Origin: Coptis chinensis
Lineage: Eukaryota > Streptophyta > Magnoliopsida > Ranunculales > Ranunculaceae
Length of the DNA stretch: 64,000 nucleotides
Direction of reading: 5' to 3'
Assembly (NCBI GenBank): GCA_015680905.1
Contig: CM027378.1
Span: 105,235,501-105,299,500 of the forward strand
Numbering within the stretch: position 1 is the first letter of the stretch; each line of letters opens with the position of its first letter. The position numbers and the translations under genes were made by a program. The notes under the pieces were generated by a model. It did no database searches, was not told the origin of the DNA, and was given only the letters and a program-made list of their open reading frames with translations. Shown piece after piece: positions 44,056 to 55,290 of the stretch.

Positions 44056-46356
44056 CTAGGTGGATGACTCAAGGTTAGTTTCTTCAACAGCATCGTCAGC
44101 AGTAGCAGTATGGAACTCTTCGATGACGGCGGCTGGAAGGGGGTTTGCGCCCATCGCAAGTTGTTCTGAGGCAACAGCAGGGTCAGCAGCTACAGCGGAG
44201 TCAGTAGCCTCAAGAGGACCGGCCACCGGGACAGTAGGCTTGAGGGGTAGGAGGCGACCCTCCTGGGTAAGTCGGTCGAGTTCCTTCTGAACCTTCCGGG
44301 CCACCCTCTTCTCAGCCAGAGCTTTGAAACGGTCACGAAGAGTCTTCATATCCGCTTGGTGTTGCTCCTGAATTTTGGCGGTTTCATCTTTGTGGGCCTG
44401 GGTGAGGGCGTCCACGGCCTTCTGGTGTTGTTGGGTGCGGGCGTTCGAATCAAACAAGTGGTGTTGGAGAAGTTCTTCCCTTTGGCAGTGCAGGCGTTCG
44501 TTGATGGAGTCCATGTACCGCTGATGGGAGGATTCGGCCGCAGTCAACTCATCCTGAGCCTGGACTTTGGCCAAATTGGCGGCGACCAGGTCTGACTGAA
44601 GACCGGCATAAGACGCCCGTAAGCCAGAGGGGCCATTCAGTTCTTGCTCCAGAGCGGTCACCTTATTCCTAGCGCGGAGAAGGCCGCGGATCATAAATGA
44701 GATGTCAAGGCTCACCTAAGTCAAAAAGGGAGAGGGTAAAAAAAAAAATGGAGTTGTACCCGTTCCCAATTGGTATACAACGAAGTACGATGTGAATCGA
44801 ATGTGCCCCCATCCGCATAGGCAATGTCCTTAGGCAGATGGGCATTGTAGAACAAGGAGGAGGCCACAGCAACGTTGTCCAGGGCAGAGTCCGCGACATT
44901 TACCTTCCGGTTTCGCACATTGAAGATGGGACAGAAGTCCTCAACTAGTGCAAGACTGGAGGCCAAGGGGGCAGGCAGAGCGGGCTCTTTGCCAAGTCGG
45001 CGGGTGTTGGGAGAAGAGGTAGCCAGATGAGAGGGTGGAGAAGAAGGGACTGGGACTCCGGGCAGGGGGGCCTGATGGGTTGGGGAGACAGGCTCAGCAG
45101 AGGTGGATGTCCGCGGCCTCTTGGCTGGTGGTTGATCAGCGGGCGCATGCAGGTCGGTGGGGGGGACTTCCATCACCTCATCATCAGAGTCACTGTCAAA
45201 TAGTTTCTGCTTGTGGACGTCCATGTCTGCGGTAGGTAAGGGGGGAGAGGTGAACTGGTCGTCCCAATGGGAGATAGAGCGGTAGGAAGGGATGGCGCGG
45301 GGAGTGGCGGAGGGGTGGAGATCATGAGGTTCACGGGAGGCGGAAGAATGGGATGAAGATCGAGGTAGGGGGCAAGGAGAGTTATGGGAGCGAGACCGCT
45401 TCTTGGAAGGGGGAGATGCGCGGGGCTTTCGTTCCTTGGGAGGGGGAGGACAAAAAAATGGACCTGTTAAGCCGCGGAAGGTGTTAAGGGCGGGGATGGG
45501 CAGTAAGGGAGTAGCGGTGGTGGGATGAATACCTAAGAAGGCAGCTTGGGCAGAGCCAAGGTCACGGATTTGAGCAAAGATAGGACAAGAGATGCTGTCA
45601 TAAATCCCAGATTTGGAATCTGGTCGCCAACCTGCAAACAAGAATAGAGGTGAGTTAGTAGATCAGAGAGAAAACAATTCAAAAAAAGGGGAAAGAACTA
45701 CGATACTCACCGCGGAGTCGGAAGGCGAGGTGGTTAAGAGTCAGGGAAGAAGGTATGTCCACGGACAGAAAGTTGCCTGATACATAGAGCGGATAGTGGT
45801 GCCACACTTTATCTGAGGTGGTAAGCTTAAGGAGAAAAGATTGTTTCTTAGGACGGACGCAGAAGCACTGGTATCCTATGCTGACATCCTTGGTGCTGGT
45901 TTTGAGATAGTAGTGGGAGTAGATGTCGCGACTGATAATCTTGGGTTCATGGGACTTGTTATAGGAATTCGCGGCATACATTATCCGCCAGAAATTCCCT
46001 ATACCTTGGCACGGGGGAATGTTGAAGTGGTTGCAAGCTTCAATATCCAGGAGTGTGAGGGGAAGCCGCAGACCGGCAACCATTTAACCCACGGTGATGA
46101 CCAGAGAGCCCAGCCGGTGGGGAACCAAATGGGGGCTGTGGGTGACAGAGGGCACGTATTCTAATACAACGTCGGCTGGAACACCGTAGGCCGCTCTAAT
46201 GGCGTCTAAATTAGGTCTACGAGATCTAGGTGGAGGCAGCAATAAAGTAGCAGGGCGACCGGAGGTGGAGGGCATGGTAGTAGAAGCAGGGGGAGGGGGA
46301 GAAGACAAGCCCGCTGAATGGGAAGAGGACGAGTCACCAGAGTCGCGGTCCGTCAT
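44056..46356 (-). pseudogene. Antisense intron-containing gene of Tat element 3
   Basis: The best preserved of the three copies. Start at 46,356 (MTDRDSGDSSSSHSAG), then RRPNLDAIRAAYGVPADVV, then a TAA near 46,085 where the other copies have a Gln codon, then AGLRLPLTLLDIEACNHF and GNFWRIMYAANSYN. Intron 1: donor GCG followed by GTGAGTATCG near 45,711, acceptor TTTGCAG near 45,632, then GWRPDSKSGIYDS. Middle exon: Pro/Ser-rich with LFDSDSDDEVMEV and SALDNVAVASSLF. Intron 2: donor ACGG followed by GTACAAC near 44,758, acceptor GACTTAG near 44,717, then the coiled-coil exon (LDISFMIRGLLRARNKV, REELLQHHLF, KVQKELDRLTQEG) ending at 44,056. Only one nonsense codon was seen. Confidence 0.78.
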
Positions 46357-46649
46357 CGGGAGGGAGAGGAACGGACTCCAGGAATTGAAGTATTTCAAAA
46401 GGAGAAAGGGAAAACAGTTCACTAAAAAAGAGAAGGATCAAGAAAACGTACCGATCACTGATGAAAAGGAGGTAGGGAGGTCGTAAAAGACAGCCGGAGA
46501 GGAAGGAATGCACTGGGGAGACCACCACAGTGAAATACGCGTGCGCCGGTGAAGGTTTGGAGGAGAAAAAAAATGGGGAGTTTGAGTAAAGGAAGAGAAG
46601 GAGATTAGGCAAGGAAAAGGAAAGTGAGGGAAGAAGAAGAAGAAGGGGG

Positions 46650-46668
46650 AGGGGTTTAAATAGGTTGA
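46650..46668 (-). promoter_or_regulatory. Candidate TATA box of the Tat 3 antisense gene
   Basis: The minus strand reads CAACCTATTTAAACCCC, followed by a pyrimidine-rich leader of about 300 bases to the ATG at 46,356. Placement is comparable to the Tat 1 antisense TATA. Confidence 0.4.
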
Positions 46669-46784
46669 GGGCAAAATGGTAATTTCAGGCGGTGGGGAAA
46701 ACGAAGCATCAACTGAGGCTCTAGCCGGAGGACGACACGTGGGCGCACGGGAAACCAGGGGCCGCCAGAAAAACACGCGCGTGA

Positions 46785-47208
46785 TGAGTGCCTGTCATGT
46801 CGCACTCTTCCCAAAGTGTTAGATATGAATTGTTAAAGAGACAGAACGGTGGAGGTTCTCGATCTCGGGCCAATCATATGGTCGCGAAGTCGAGAAGGGG
46901 CCACAGGACTAAGTCAAAGATGGAGAGGCGAGGGCAAGGAAATCGGGTAGGTTGAGGAGCAGCAGAACCGTGCCGCGGAACCCTAGGGGCAGACGTGGCC
47001 GTGGTACGACGAGCAGAAGACCGTCAAATGAAGGGATCCATGGATGGTCCAGATCGAGGAGGGATGGGTATATAAAGAAGAGGATGAGGATAGAAAAGGG
47101 GCCACTCTAGGAGAAAGAAAGAGAGAAAAGTAAGAGAGATATTGTGTAGATTGAGTGAAGAGTTTTTTATTTTGGTTTTACTTTTCCTTCCATATTTTAG
47201 GTTCTTAC
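46785..47208 (+). mobile_element. 3' end and LTR fragment of Tat element 3
   Basis: A purine-rich tract gtcgagaaggggcc (46,889-46,902) is the best polypurine-tract candidate. A plus-strand TATA box (gggtatataaagaagagg, 47,067) and a purine-rich leader with gagagaaaagtaagag follow, as in the LTR at 21,441. The LTR stops near 47,208 where minus-strand Athila sequence starts. Exact LTR start and end are uncertain. Confidence 0.5.
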
Positions 47209-48584
47209 AATAACAGGTCCATTTATGAAACTTTGGAATAAGCCCCTTAAGTAGGTCCTCACATATATGTCAAGACAAAAACACTCTAATTTTTCCGCTC
47301 AACTTTCGCTCACTCCAGTGCGCAGTGGGCATACTTTACCTTACAATCTCAATGACACACAAGGAAGCCAAAGTCGATCAAACACATCTGTCACTTATTA
47401 TCACACTAACTTATTTCTAATTTAGCTAGAGGTCTTTATTAGGTGTTACGGGGATTAGGTGATGCTTTAAGAATGAAGAAAATGGATATTCAAAAAAGAC
47501 AAGTCTGAGATGATAGAGTCTTCATATTATGTAATTAGAGAAAACCTTATTCTTACTTTGCTTCTACACTTTGTTTCCATCCTTAGCCATTTTTTTTTTT
47601 TTTTTTCTTTTTGGCTTTTGACTCCTTTGATTCTATTTTTGGAATTCTAACTTTTTTTTTTCTTTGGATGGAAACTTCCTTTTATTATTTGAAGCAACTA
47701 ACAAATTCTTGGTTTCATAGGTCTTTCTCTTTTCTTTTCTTCATTTCATCTCTATTCGCAGACTCATTCAAAAATGGGTAGGCTGATTTTTTTTTTTTGT
47801 TTTGTAAAAGGGTAAAAGATTTATGGTTTATGAAAGGCTAAAGAAAGGCTCAGAGGGGCAACTAGCGGAAAATAATTTCATATAGGTTTGAATCTCTAGC
47901 TATATAGATCCAAAAAGTGCCTAAATTCTCGCTTAGGATATGGTATAGTGATCAAGCAAGTGGGCGTGTGATTTCTCTATTCCGAATTTAGTTATCCCTT
48001 GTGTCATTTCTCAAATATTTCACTCTTATAAGGCTTTAGGCTATATTCTCACAGGATTTGTAGAATAAGTACTTTAGCCTAGATTCCATAAACTTACTGC
48101 CAAACAATCATAAATACTCATGCAATATATTTATAGAAAAGATGCAATGATTATTACCTACATATTAACCTAAATTTCTAAAAACTATTCTAATTTAATA
48201 GCTAACGTGAAACTTCTAGATTAATATCATCATGGAGAAAGAAACAATACCATTATTCCCTAAGTGTATAGCATAAACTATTTATTTATATATATTTTTA
48301 TTTTTTTACTCGAAAACAAGTGTATATTATACATATATTATCCTAATAGGTGCCTTAAATTATGCGTGTTTCTATGCCACCCCAAAACAAGAACATGTTT
48401 TGTCCTCAAAGTATTAAAATAAGAAGGGTAGGAAATACCATGGAAACGCGTGAAAATTGAAGAACACTTGCAAAACAAATTTAGAACATACTAATATAGA
48501 TAAATAAAAACAGACGCAACTCTATATGAGTTCCACCCGTTATGGAGATAACAAGAATTAAATTGCTTGGGACATAAGTAGACA

Positions 48585-48791
48585 CTAACAAAAATTAAAA
48601 CTTACCTCATATCCATTATAATACACTACTAAACACCTGGAAGTGAGTGCAGAAGAACACAAAAAAATAACCGGGAAGTGGTCATGGGAGGTGAGCGCCG
48701 CACGCCAAGATTGCCTCGTGGAAGCGGCGGCTGCTCTTTTGCCTTTACGAGGTTTAGTGTTTTGAGGGCGGGCGCTACTGACTTTAGGCAA
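48585..48791 (-). pseudogene. N-terminal scrap of Athila env-position ORF
   Basis: MPKVSSARPQNTKPRKGKRA resembles the basic, low-complexity N-terminus that precedes the plant transposon protein domain in Athila ORFs. It lies at the place equivalent to the ORF at 1390-2583. The domain itself is missing. Confidence 0.4.
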
Positions 48792-49309
48792 AGTAGAGGC
48801 GTCTTGGCGCCCGTGTATGATAAGTACTATGAAGTGAAAATCAAAGGTAAAGTGAGAGGTGTGGTGTTAAGTTGAGAGATCAAGAATGGAAAGATCAAAC
48901 ACCCAACCCCCAAACAAATTTTTGCAAACATAGTTTAGAAAATTTGTTTAAACATGTGGGTCTTTTAAAGTTAGATTCCCCTAGACTAAGTCAGATTCCC
49001 CTAGACTGTGCACACCCCCAAACAAGTAAGAAACTGGGGTGGCACAAAATGGATGATGCGTGGTCAACTATAAACTAATAGTCGAAAGAGTTGGGGGTCT
49101 AGCCATAAAAACATGATACTAAATACACCCCTAAATAGAATAAAGTTGTATAATTGAAGAATAAAAGAAAACTTATGTAACTCATCAAAAAACATATCCA
49201 AACCATCATGTTGTAGTTGTTTTAAAGAGTTAGAATGACCCAAAAGATGAATTAGTGTTACTGTAGGTGAGAAAGGAATGAAGTATGGATCCTGATGTCT
49301 TTCATGAGG

Positions 49310-49981
49310 CTAAAATGAAAGAAAATAAGACAAACTAGGTTTCTCACTACACTCGGTCAAAGCTTGGCTCTCAACTACAGGAATGGTGTACTCATGGGAT
49401 TGTGTGCTAGGTAAAAACTTTTCACCGTGAGGGTTGAAAAAATTATAGAGGGTCTCTGAGGCAATAGGCTCAAGTGCAAATTTGAGGTTCCTCTGAAATG
49501 GTGGGTGAATGGATGGCTTAGTTGTGGTAGATGGTTGGATTTTAGGAGGTGGTAACTCAGGTGGATGGTGGTCAGTTGGTGGTTCATCAGTTGGTGGATC
49601 CTCACACACTCTTAAGAAATCATAGAAATCTTCATCTAGCTTAGCTGAATCCATAAAGTTGTGGTTCGTGGCTTTATCTTTAAGAAATTCATCTATTTCT
49701 TCCATTGTTATTTCCTCAGCTGTCAAACTAAATTTACATTCACATTGCGCTAAAGAAGTTACTTCCTCTTTTTCTTGCACATTAAGTTGTTCATGCCTTA
49801 GATTAGAATTGTTAATCTCTATTTCCTCACCCTCTTCCTCTAAAACACTATAGGTATCCTCAATAGCATCTTTCAAATGTGTTGAGGAATCCTCCAGCCA
49901 AGTGTGGTTAGCAAATACAAAGTCCTGGACATGCATGCTCAATAGGAGGGTCCATATTAAGAGAATGTCAATAGTTATCAA
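49310..49981 (-). pseudogene. Athila protease-RT linker ORF
   Basis: The frame contains EEITMEEIDEFLKDKATNHN, then KLDEDFYDFLRVCEDPP and DHHPPELPPPKIQP. The same segment occurs in the plus-strand derivative at 58,930-59,190 (IDEIDDFLNDGDEYHNY, DHHPPELIPHKIQ), just after its protease. It is therefore polyprotein linker and not an independent gene. Protease and RT are not present beside it. Confidence 0.65.
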
Positions 49982-50216
49982 ATTCTTCCTCCGTCACATC
50001 TTTATAAATATCTTCTAATGTGTCATCATTATATTCATCTTCGGATGGATCGATGGGAGGTTCCTCGAGGCATTTCTCAAATTTAAGTGGTCATCCAAAA
50101 TAAGTCCTAAAGAGTCGCCTTCAAGAATTTCCTCATCTAGGTGGGGTGTGGAGTCAACATAATGGTTAATGGGAGGGTCATGGGAAAGTAATGATTCATG
50201 AAATTTAGGGTAGGTC

Positions 50217-51049
50217 TTAACTAGGTTGAATGGTGTGGTTATGGGAATAGGTTGTTCTACTTGTGGGTCGATCTCCGCAAGGTTGAAAGTTCCGTGTTAG
50301 GTGAGGGATCATGGAAAACATTTGGGATAGATTCTGAATCATAGTTTGGATTTGCCAATTGTTCTCAAAATGTTTTTCATTGTTGGTTATTTGTTTCCTA
50401 AATGTTTGTTGTGCGTTAGTCATTTGTTGGGAAATTTGGTCTGGGAAAGGTGGCGAACTAGATGGGAGGGTGATTTCTGGCATGGTGGAAGGGTCTGGTT
50501 GGTATGGTGTTTGATAGTCATAGTTATTGGCGAATGGATATGATATGAGTCTTTCTTGGGATATGGCGTTTGAGTGACTCGGTTGACTTCATCTTTGTGA
50601 TGGGTTAGGTTGAGGCTGAATAAATATGGGACATGAATGGGTGGTGTGGTCTAGATCTGAACAAATTGTGCACAGAAAAGTGTTTGGTTCGTTGTACACA
50701 CTCATTACGGAACTAGAAGTAGACGACACTGGTTGACTCCCTGTATAGTTTGGATGACTAGAAAACTCTTGATTGTATGGGTTACTATAAAATATTTGAA
50801 AATTGAGGTTTATCATTATTATTATATCCTATAGTAGGCTCAAACTCTTGATATGATGGGCAATGAGAAGCCTAATGGTAAGGACTACCACAGCATGAAC
50901 ATGGTGAAGGGTTAGCATAATAATCACATGATTGCTCTTGATATGATGGGCAATGAGAAGCCCAATGGTAAGGACTACCACAGCATGAACATGGTGAAGG
51001 GTTTGCATAATAATCACATGATTGTTCGTCTACATATTGATATGCCATA
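50217..51049 (-). pseudogene. CCHC zinc-knuckle ORF of the Athila derivative
   Basis: Start at about 51,049 (MAYQYVDEQSCDYYANPSP). It contains CSCCGSPYHWASHC, a perfect CX2CX4HX4C zinc knuckle of the nucleic-acid-binding gag type. The module is duplicated in tandem (repeat period 108 bases; second copy interrupted by TAG). Further on, CTICSDLDHTTHSC is a third knuckle of the same spacing. After a frame change the region continues to 50,217 with a Gln/Asn-rich helix (QQMTNAQQTFRKQITNNEK). Knuckles at the very start of the polyprotein are unlike standard gag, where they follow the capsid domain. The same ORF start occurs at 53,660-54,010. Confidence 0.65.
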
Positions 51050-52309
51050 ATGGTTTTTTTTAAAATATTCTAGGACAATTAATATGCAAACGAAACTCTA
51101 ACTATAAATTTCTAGATAGGCTTGTGGTATTGCGTTACAAAAAATAAGCCCGTTATACTAGAATTAAAACCTCCTCGGTAAGAAACGAGGAGTGGAAAAG
51201 GAGTACCTTAATGCCTTCTTGTTATGCTGTATGAATAGCGTGTTTGATACACAATCTCATGTAATTAAGAAGATGGAAATACTGAATATATATAAAAAAT
51301 ATGAACAAAACGAGCCGGTGACTCACCTAGGAAAATTGGGCTTCTTTCAGAAAAGCGGGAGTCTGCGCCGAAAATTGGCTTATAAGCTGGCTCTTGCTTG
51401 ACTCGATGTCCAGTGTTTTGAGCACGGGCGCGCTTCAGAAATAGGCTACTTAGAGCATGGGCGCACGCTCCAAAAAATTTGAAATTCTTACAATAGTTTG
51501 CTAAAACATCCAATAAGTAGACTGTAAACTTTCAGATCAATCGGAGTTATAAAAATCCTTCTACTGCCTTGTAAAGTTTGAAAACAGTTTTCGGACACAA
51601 CACAAACAACCGAATGGTTAACCAAGAAAAACAGAGTCACAAATCGCCAAAATTTTACTGGGGAATCTGGACAGATCATGCATATTCCTGTAAAAACATT
51701 AGGGCAATTGGAGTTCTAAAAACCCTCCTTATCGGTTGTTGTTCCAGAAATTAAGTGTTGCAAAACTGCAGAAACACACTGGAAACAATCTACTAGTCAG
51801 GTGGTCAAAACAAATAAAAACACTTAAAAGTTTTACTACAAACTCTTGAATTATGATAGATACTCCTGTTAAAATATTAGAATTTTGGAACTACCTAAGT
51901 AACCTTTTACTCGTCCCAGTTTTTCCCGGAACTTACGGTTTGAAAGCTGAAATGCAGCACTCTAAAGATGGAATTAGTTTTCTAGGTAAAATAACTTGGA
52001 CAATTCTGGAAATACTCCCATAAATCAACAACACCTTATATATTATGCCTGAAAAGTTTTAGAAGTTTTTGAAATTTAGAAATACCTTTGCTGTAGTATT
52101 CTTCACTGTGAATCCACAGATACAAGGGAGGGCGGAGAGCTCTCTGAACAAGGCAAAATAGAAGGCGTGCGCCCCTGTGCCTAAAATAGTGAATAGTACC
52201 AAAAATGTAAGAAATAGGAATGAAAAATTAAAAGGGTGGGTGGGTAGAGAATGGGGGATTGCCCCTTGGATTCAACCAATTGAATTCTTGTCCTGAAAGA
52301 GTTTAAGAT

Positions 52310-52322
52310 GGCAGCGGCACCA
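52310..52322 (-). promoter_or_regulatory. Primer-binding site
   Basis: The minus strand reads TGGTGCCGCTGCC two bases after the LTR end TTATCA. It is complementary to the 3' end of tRNA-Asp with mismatches. The following sequence atcttaaactc is shared with the other Athila leaders. Confidence 0.7.
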
Positions 52323-52324
52323 TT

Positions 52325-53658
52325 TGATAATCCGTAAAAACTCAACTAGATTTCTAACCATTTTTAACGATAAATTATTTATTTCCTAAAATAGATTTAT
52401 ATATATAGAGTATGGAATCGCTCCACTCCTAAACTACCAAGACATAAATAGAATCCAATTAATCAAACACAATGAGACAATGGTGAGAGCAACATTTATA
52501 GCGGTGAATTTGTACTATGAAACTAATTATATGAATTTAACTTATAATAATTTAACTAAGAAATTAAATATGACTTGAATAAAATATAGAGAAAAGATTA
52601 GGGGGATTTGATTTCACTTAGATAAATTCCTAATATGCTAGTGTAGATTATTGCAATCCTAACCAATAAAAATTAAGTATTTGATCCCTAATTATTCATG
52701 GCAATCTTTGCTAACTAATAATTAGCATGTGAGGAAGTTCAACCCATTCTCATGGCAAATCAACTAACCTACTAGAGTGAAACTCTTAAATGCAATAATT
52801 TTAACTAACACATCAAGTCTTCATTATAGCTTCATCAAACCCCTTTAATAGAGGTTTAGCTAGAAGTCATTAGACTATCATAAACAAAATAATAAATAAA
52901 AGAAGACATCATGAAGAACTACTTTATTAAAGATATTTGAATTGAATAAACTAAAACTTTTATTAAAAGGTTCTAATGGAGGCTACAAACAAAACTAATT
53001 AACTAAAATTAAACTAAACTAAAAAGGGATGGAGAGAGAACCCTAATTTACAACAAAACTAAAGAGGGGAGTAACCAAGTTTTGTTTAGCCTTAACCCCT
53101 TTTATATAGAAGAGGGTTAGGTTTAGAATTTCGTGCATGGGCTTTGGAGCCATGTTTTGGGCCATGAAATCAAGCCCAAAACCTAATTACATATGTCCAA
53201 AAAGGGATTCTTTGTTGGAAATTATTGTAACAGCCTTTTTATTCACTTTTGCTCTTTTGATTGGATCAATGCCTAGACTATAAGAAAGCTCTTTCCGAGC
53301 CGGTCGTTTTTACATATAATAGGTCCAATTCCGAAGTCTGAGTCCAAAGATACGGCCTACGGAAGTTCTATTGACTTTTCTGCTCTTTTTATACCCGTGT
53401 TGACTTTGACTTTTCAGCTTTGACTGGTCTTTAAAAAACCTTTCCTCCTTAAAACTTGGGATTTAACCATAGAACTTCTTAGCAACCAACCTTTGTTCCT
53501 TTCTCTTGCAAAAGTGATATATTTCTTCACATATTTGACTCCAAGACCTAAAATACACAAAAGCACGTAAACAATACTAACTCTTATTTATTATACACAT
53601 AATTGGTCTAAATATAATATTATTAAGGGGTTAAAACTACAATTTTGGGCTCTTATCA
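52325..53658 (-). repeat. Athila LTR, complete, 1334 bp
   Basis: On the minus strand it starts TGATAAGAGCCC (53,658) and ends GGATTATCA (52,325): a perfect 6-base terminal inverted repeat TGATAA/TTATCA. It is adjacent to a primer-binding site. The start matches the LTR at 54,839. Confidence 0.8.
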
Positions 53659-54416
53659 CTGAATAAATATGGGACATGAATAGGCGGTGTGGTATGGATC
53701 TGAACAAATTATGCACGGAAAAGTGTTTGGTTCATTGTACACACTCATCACGGAACTAGAAGTAGACAACACTGGTTGACTCCATGTATAGTTTGGATGA
53801 CTAGAAAACTCTTGATTGTATTGGTTACTATGAAAATTTGAAAATTGAGGCTCATAATTATTAATATATCCTATAGTATGTCCAAACTCTTGGTATGATG
53901 GGCATTAAGAAGCCCAATGGTAAAGACTACCACAGGATGAACATGGTGAAGGGTTTGCATAATAACCACATGATTGTTGGTCTACATATTTATATGACAT
54001 TTTGGTTTTGAAAATATATTCTAGGACAGTTAATATGCAAACAAAACTCTAACTATAAATTTCTAGATAGGCATGTGCGTTGACGTTTACGATATATAAT
54101 GCCAGATGGTTTTCTTTTTTACGAGACCTTAATCTCATGCAAGGCTAAGTCCAATATGAAAGAAATATGAACAATAGTTAAACAACCCTGATATACTAGA
54201 ATTGAAACTCCTCTGACAGAAGAGGCGAAAAGTGGAAGAAGGAGTATCTAAATGCCTCCTTGCTACACGTATGAATAGCGTCTTTGATACGCAATCTCAG
54301 TGTATTGAAGAAGTTCGGAACACTGAATAAAAAATAACTTGAACAAAAAGAGAGCCCTCAGAACTAACCTCGTGAATCGGGCATTCTTCAAAAGTGGTAT
54401 GCATGAATCTTGTGGT

Positions 54417-54460
<44 letters not shown>

Positions 54461-54567
54461 TAACTAGGGGTCACCGCTCCAAAAATAGAGTTAAAATGGG
54501 CGCGTGCACGCTCTAAAAAATTTGAAATTCTTACAGTAGGTTGCTAAGACATCTAGTAAGTAGCCTC
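53659..54567 (-). mobile_element. Fragment of a second Athila derivative (leader plus zinc-knuckle ORF start)
   Basis: The region repeats 50,617-51,520 with moderate divergence: leader with a poly-A tract (poly-T at 54,419-54,457), then ORF start MSYKYVDQQSCGYYANPSP with degenerate knuckles (one Cys to Ser, a stop). It is cut at 53,659 by the LTR of the neighbouring derivative and at about 54,567 by a helicase fragment. Confidence 0.7.
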
Positions 54568-54838
54568 CCAATAGATATTCTTGATACCTCTGTTTGTGGG
54601 TTTAGTAAGAATTCAATGCATGTTGAATTATTTAGGGAAGCTAAACTTATTATTTGGGATGAAGTCCGAATGCAAAACAAGTTCTGTGTGGAGGCAGTTG
54701 ATCGAACACTCTGGGATACTCGCGACAATAATAAACCTTTCGGTGAAATAACGGTGGTGCTTGGTGGTGATTTCCGTCAATGCCTTCCAGTTATACCTAA
54801 AGGGGTTCGGGAACAGATTGTGCATGCTTCCTTGCGGT
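54568..54838 (+). pseudogene. Helitron PIF1-type helicase fragment
   Basis: The plus strand encodes [16 protein letters not shown], then [15 protein letters not shown] (Walker B with Asp-Glu), [17 protein letters not shown], then [17 protein letters not shown] and [11 protein letters not shown]. These are the motif II-III region of the helicase domain of plant Helitron Rep-helicase proteins. About 90 residues are present without an internal stop, and Walker A is missing. It is bounded on the left by Athila leader sequence and on the right by the LTR start at 54,839, which truncates it at HASLR. Confidence 0.88.
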
Positions 54839-55290
54839 TGATAAGAGCCCAAAATTGTAGTTTAAATCCTTTAATAGTATTTCTATTTAGCCAATTATGT
54901 TATTAATAATATAGGTTTATCACTAATTATGTTCTTTTTAGTATTTCAGACTTCGGAGTTGAATAAATGTCAATTCGTTACTAATTAGGTGCTAAAAGGA
55001 GCTAAAGTGATTGCTAGAGAAGTTCCATGAAGAAAGCCCAAGTTTAATGGAGAAAAAACCCTTAAAAAGCTCAAGTCAAAACCACTAAGTGAAAGTTAAA
55101 CCGGATTAGAGAGCTGAAGAAAAGTCAACAGTGAGATGTATTTGAATTTTCCCTGGCAATCCCCCATTCTCTATATCAAATATCGGATATGGTGAGTATG
55201 TATATCGGATAGTGAGATGTATTTGTATTTGAGATGTATATCGGATATGGTAGTTTATGCATAGATACTATATCAAATTTGTCTTTATCA
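54839..55290 (+). repeat. 5' LTR of the plus-strand Athila derivative, internally deleted
   Basis: Starts TGATAAGAGCCC and ends CTTTATCA. The first 290 bases align closely with the LTR at 61,648 (aatagtatttctatttagcc, gttgaataaatgtcaattc). About 1 kb is then missing, replaced by short local repeats (gagatgtatttg, tatatcggatatgg, 55,129-55,255). Length is 452 against 1433 bases in the right LTR. Confidence 0.75.

Larger units (their letters stand above)
47209..53658 (-). mobile_element. Athila-type deletion derivative, minus orientation, 3' end truncated
   Basis: Order on the minus strand: LTR (53,658-52,325), primer-binding site, leader (to about 51,060), zinc-knuckle ORF, protease-RT linker ORF, shared 3' blocks (48,899-49,060), a piece of the env-position ORF (48,791-48,585), and a 3' region equivalent to 60,050-61,250 of the plus-strand copy. 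RT, RNase H and integrase are absent. The left end at 47,209 falls about 400 bases before the expected 3' LTR and abuts the Tat 3 LTR. The right end lies inside another Athila copy (53,659 on), so it inserted into that copy. Confidence 0.75.
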
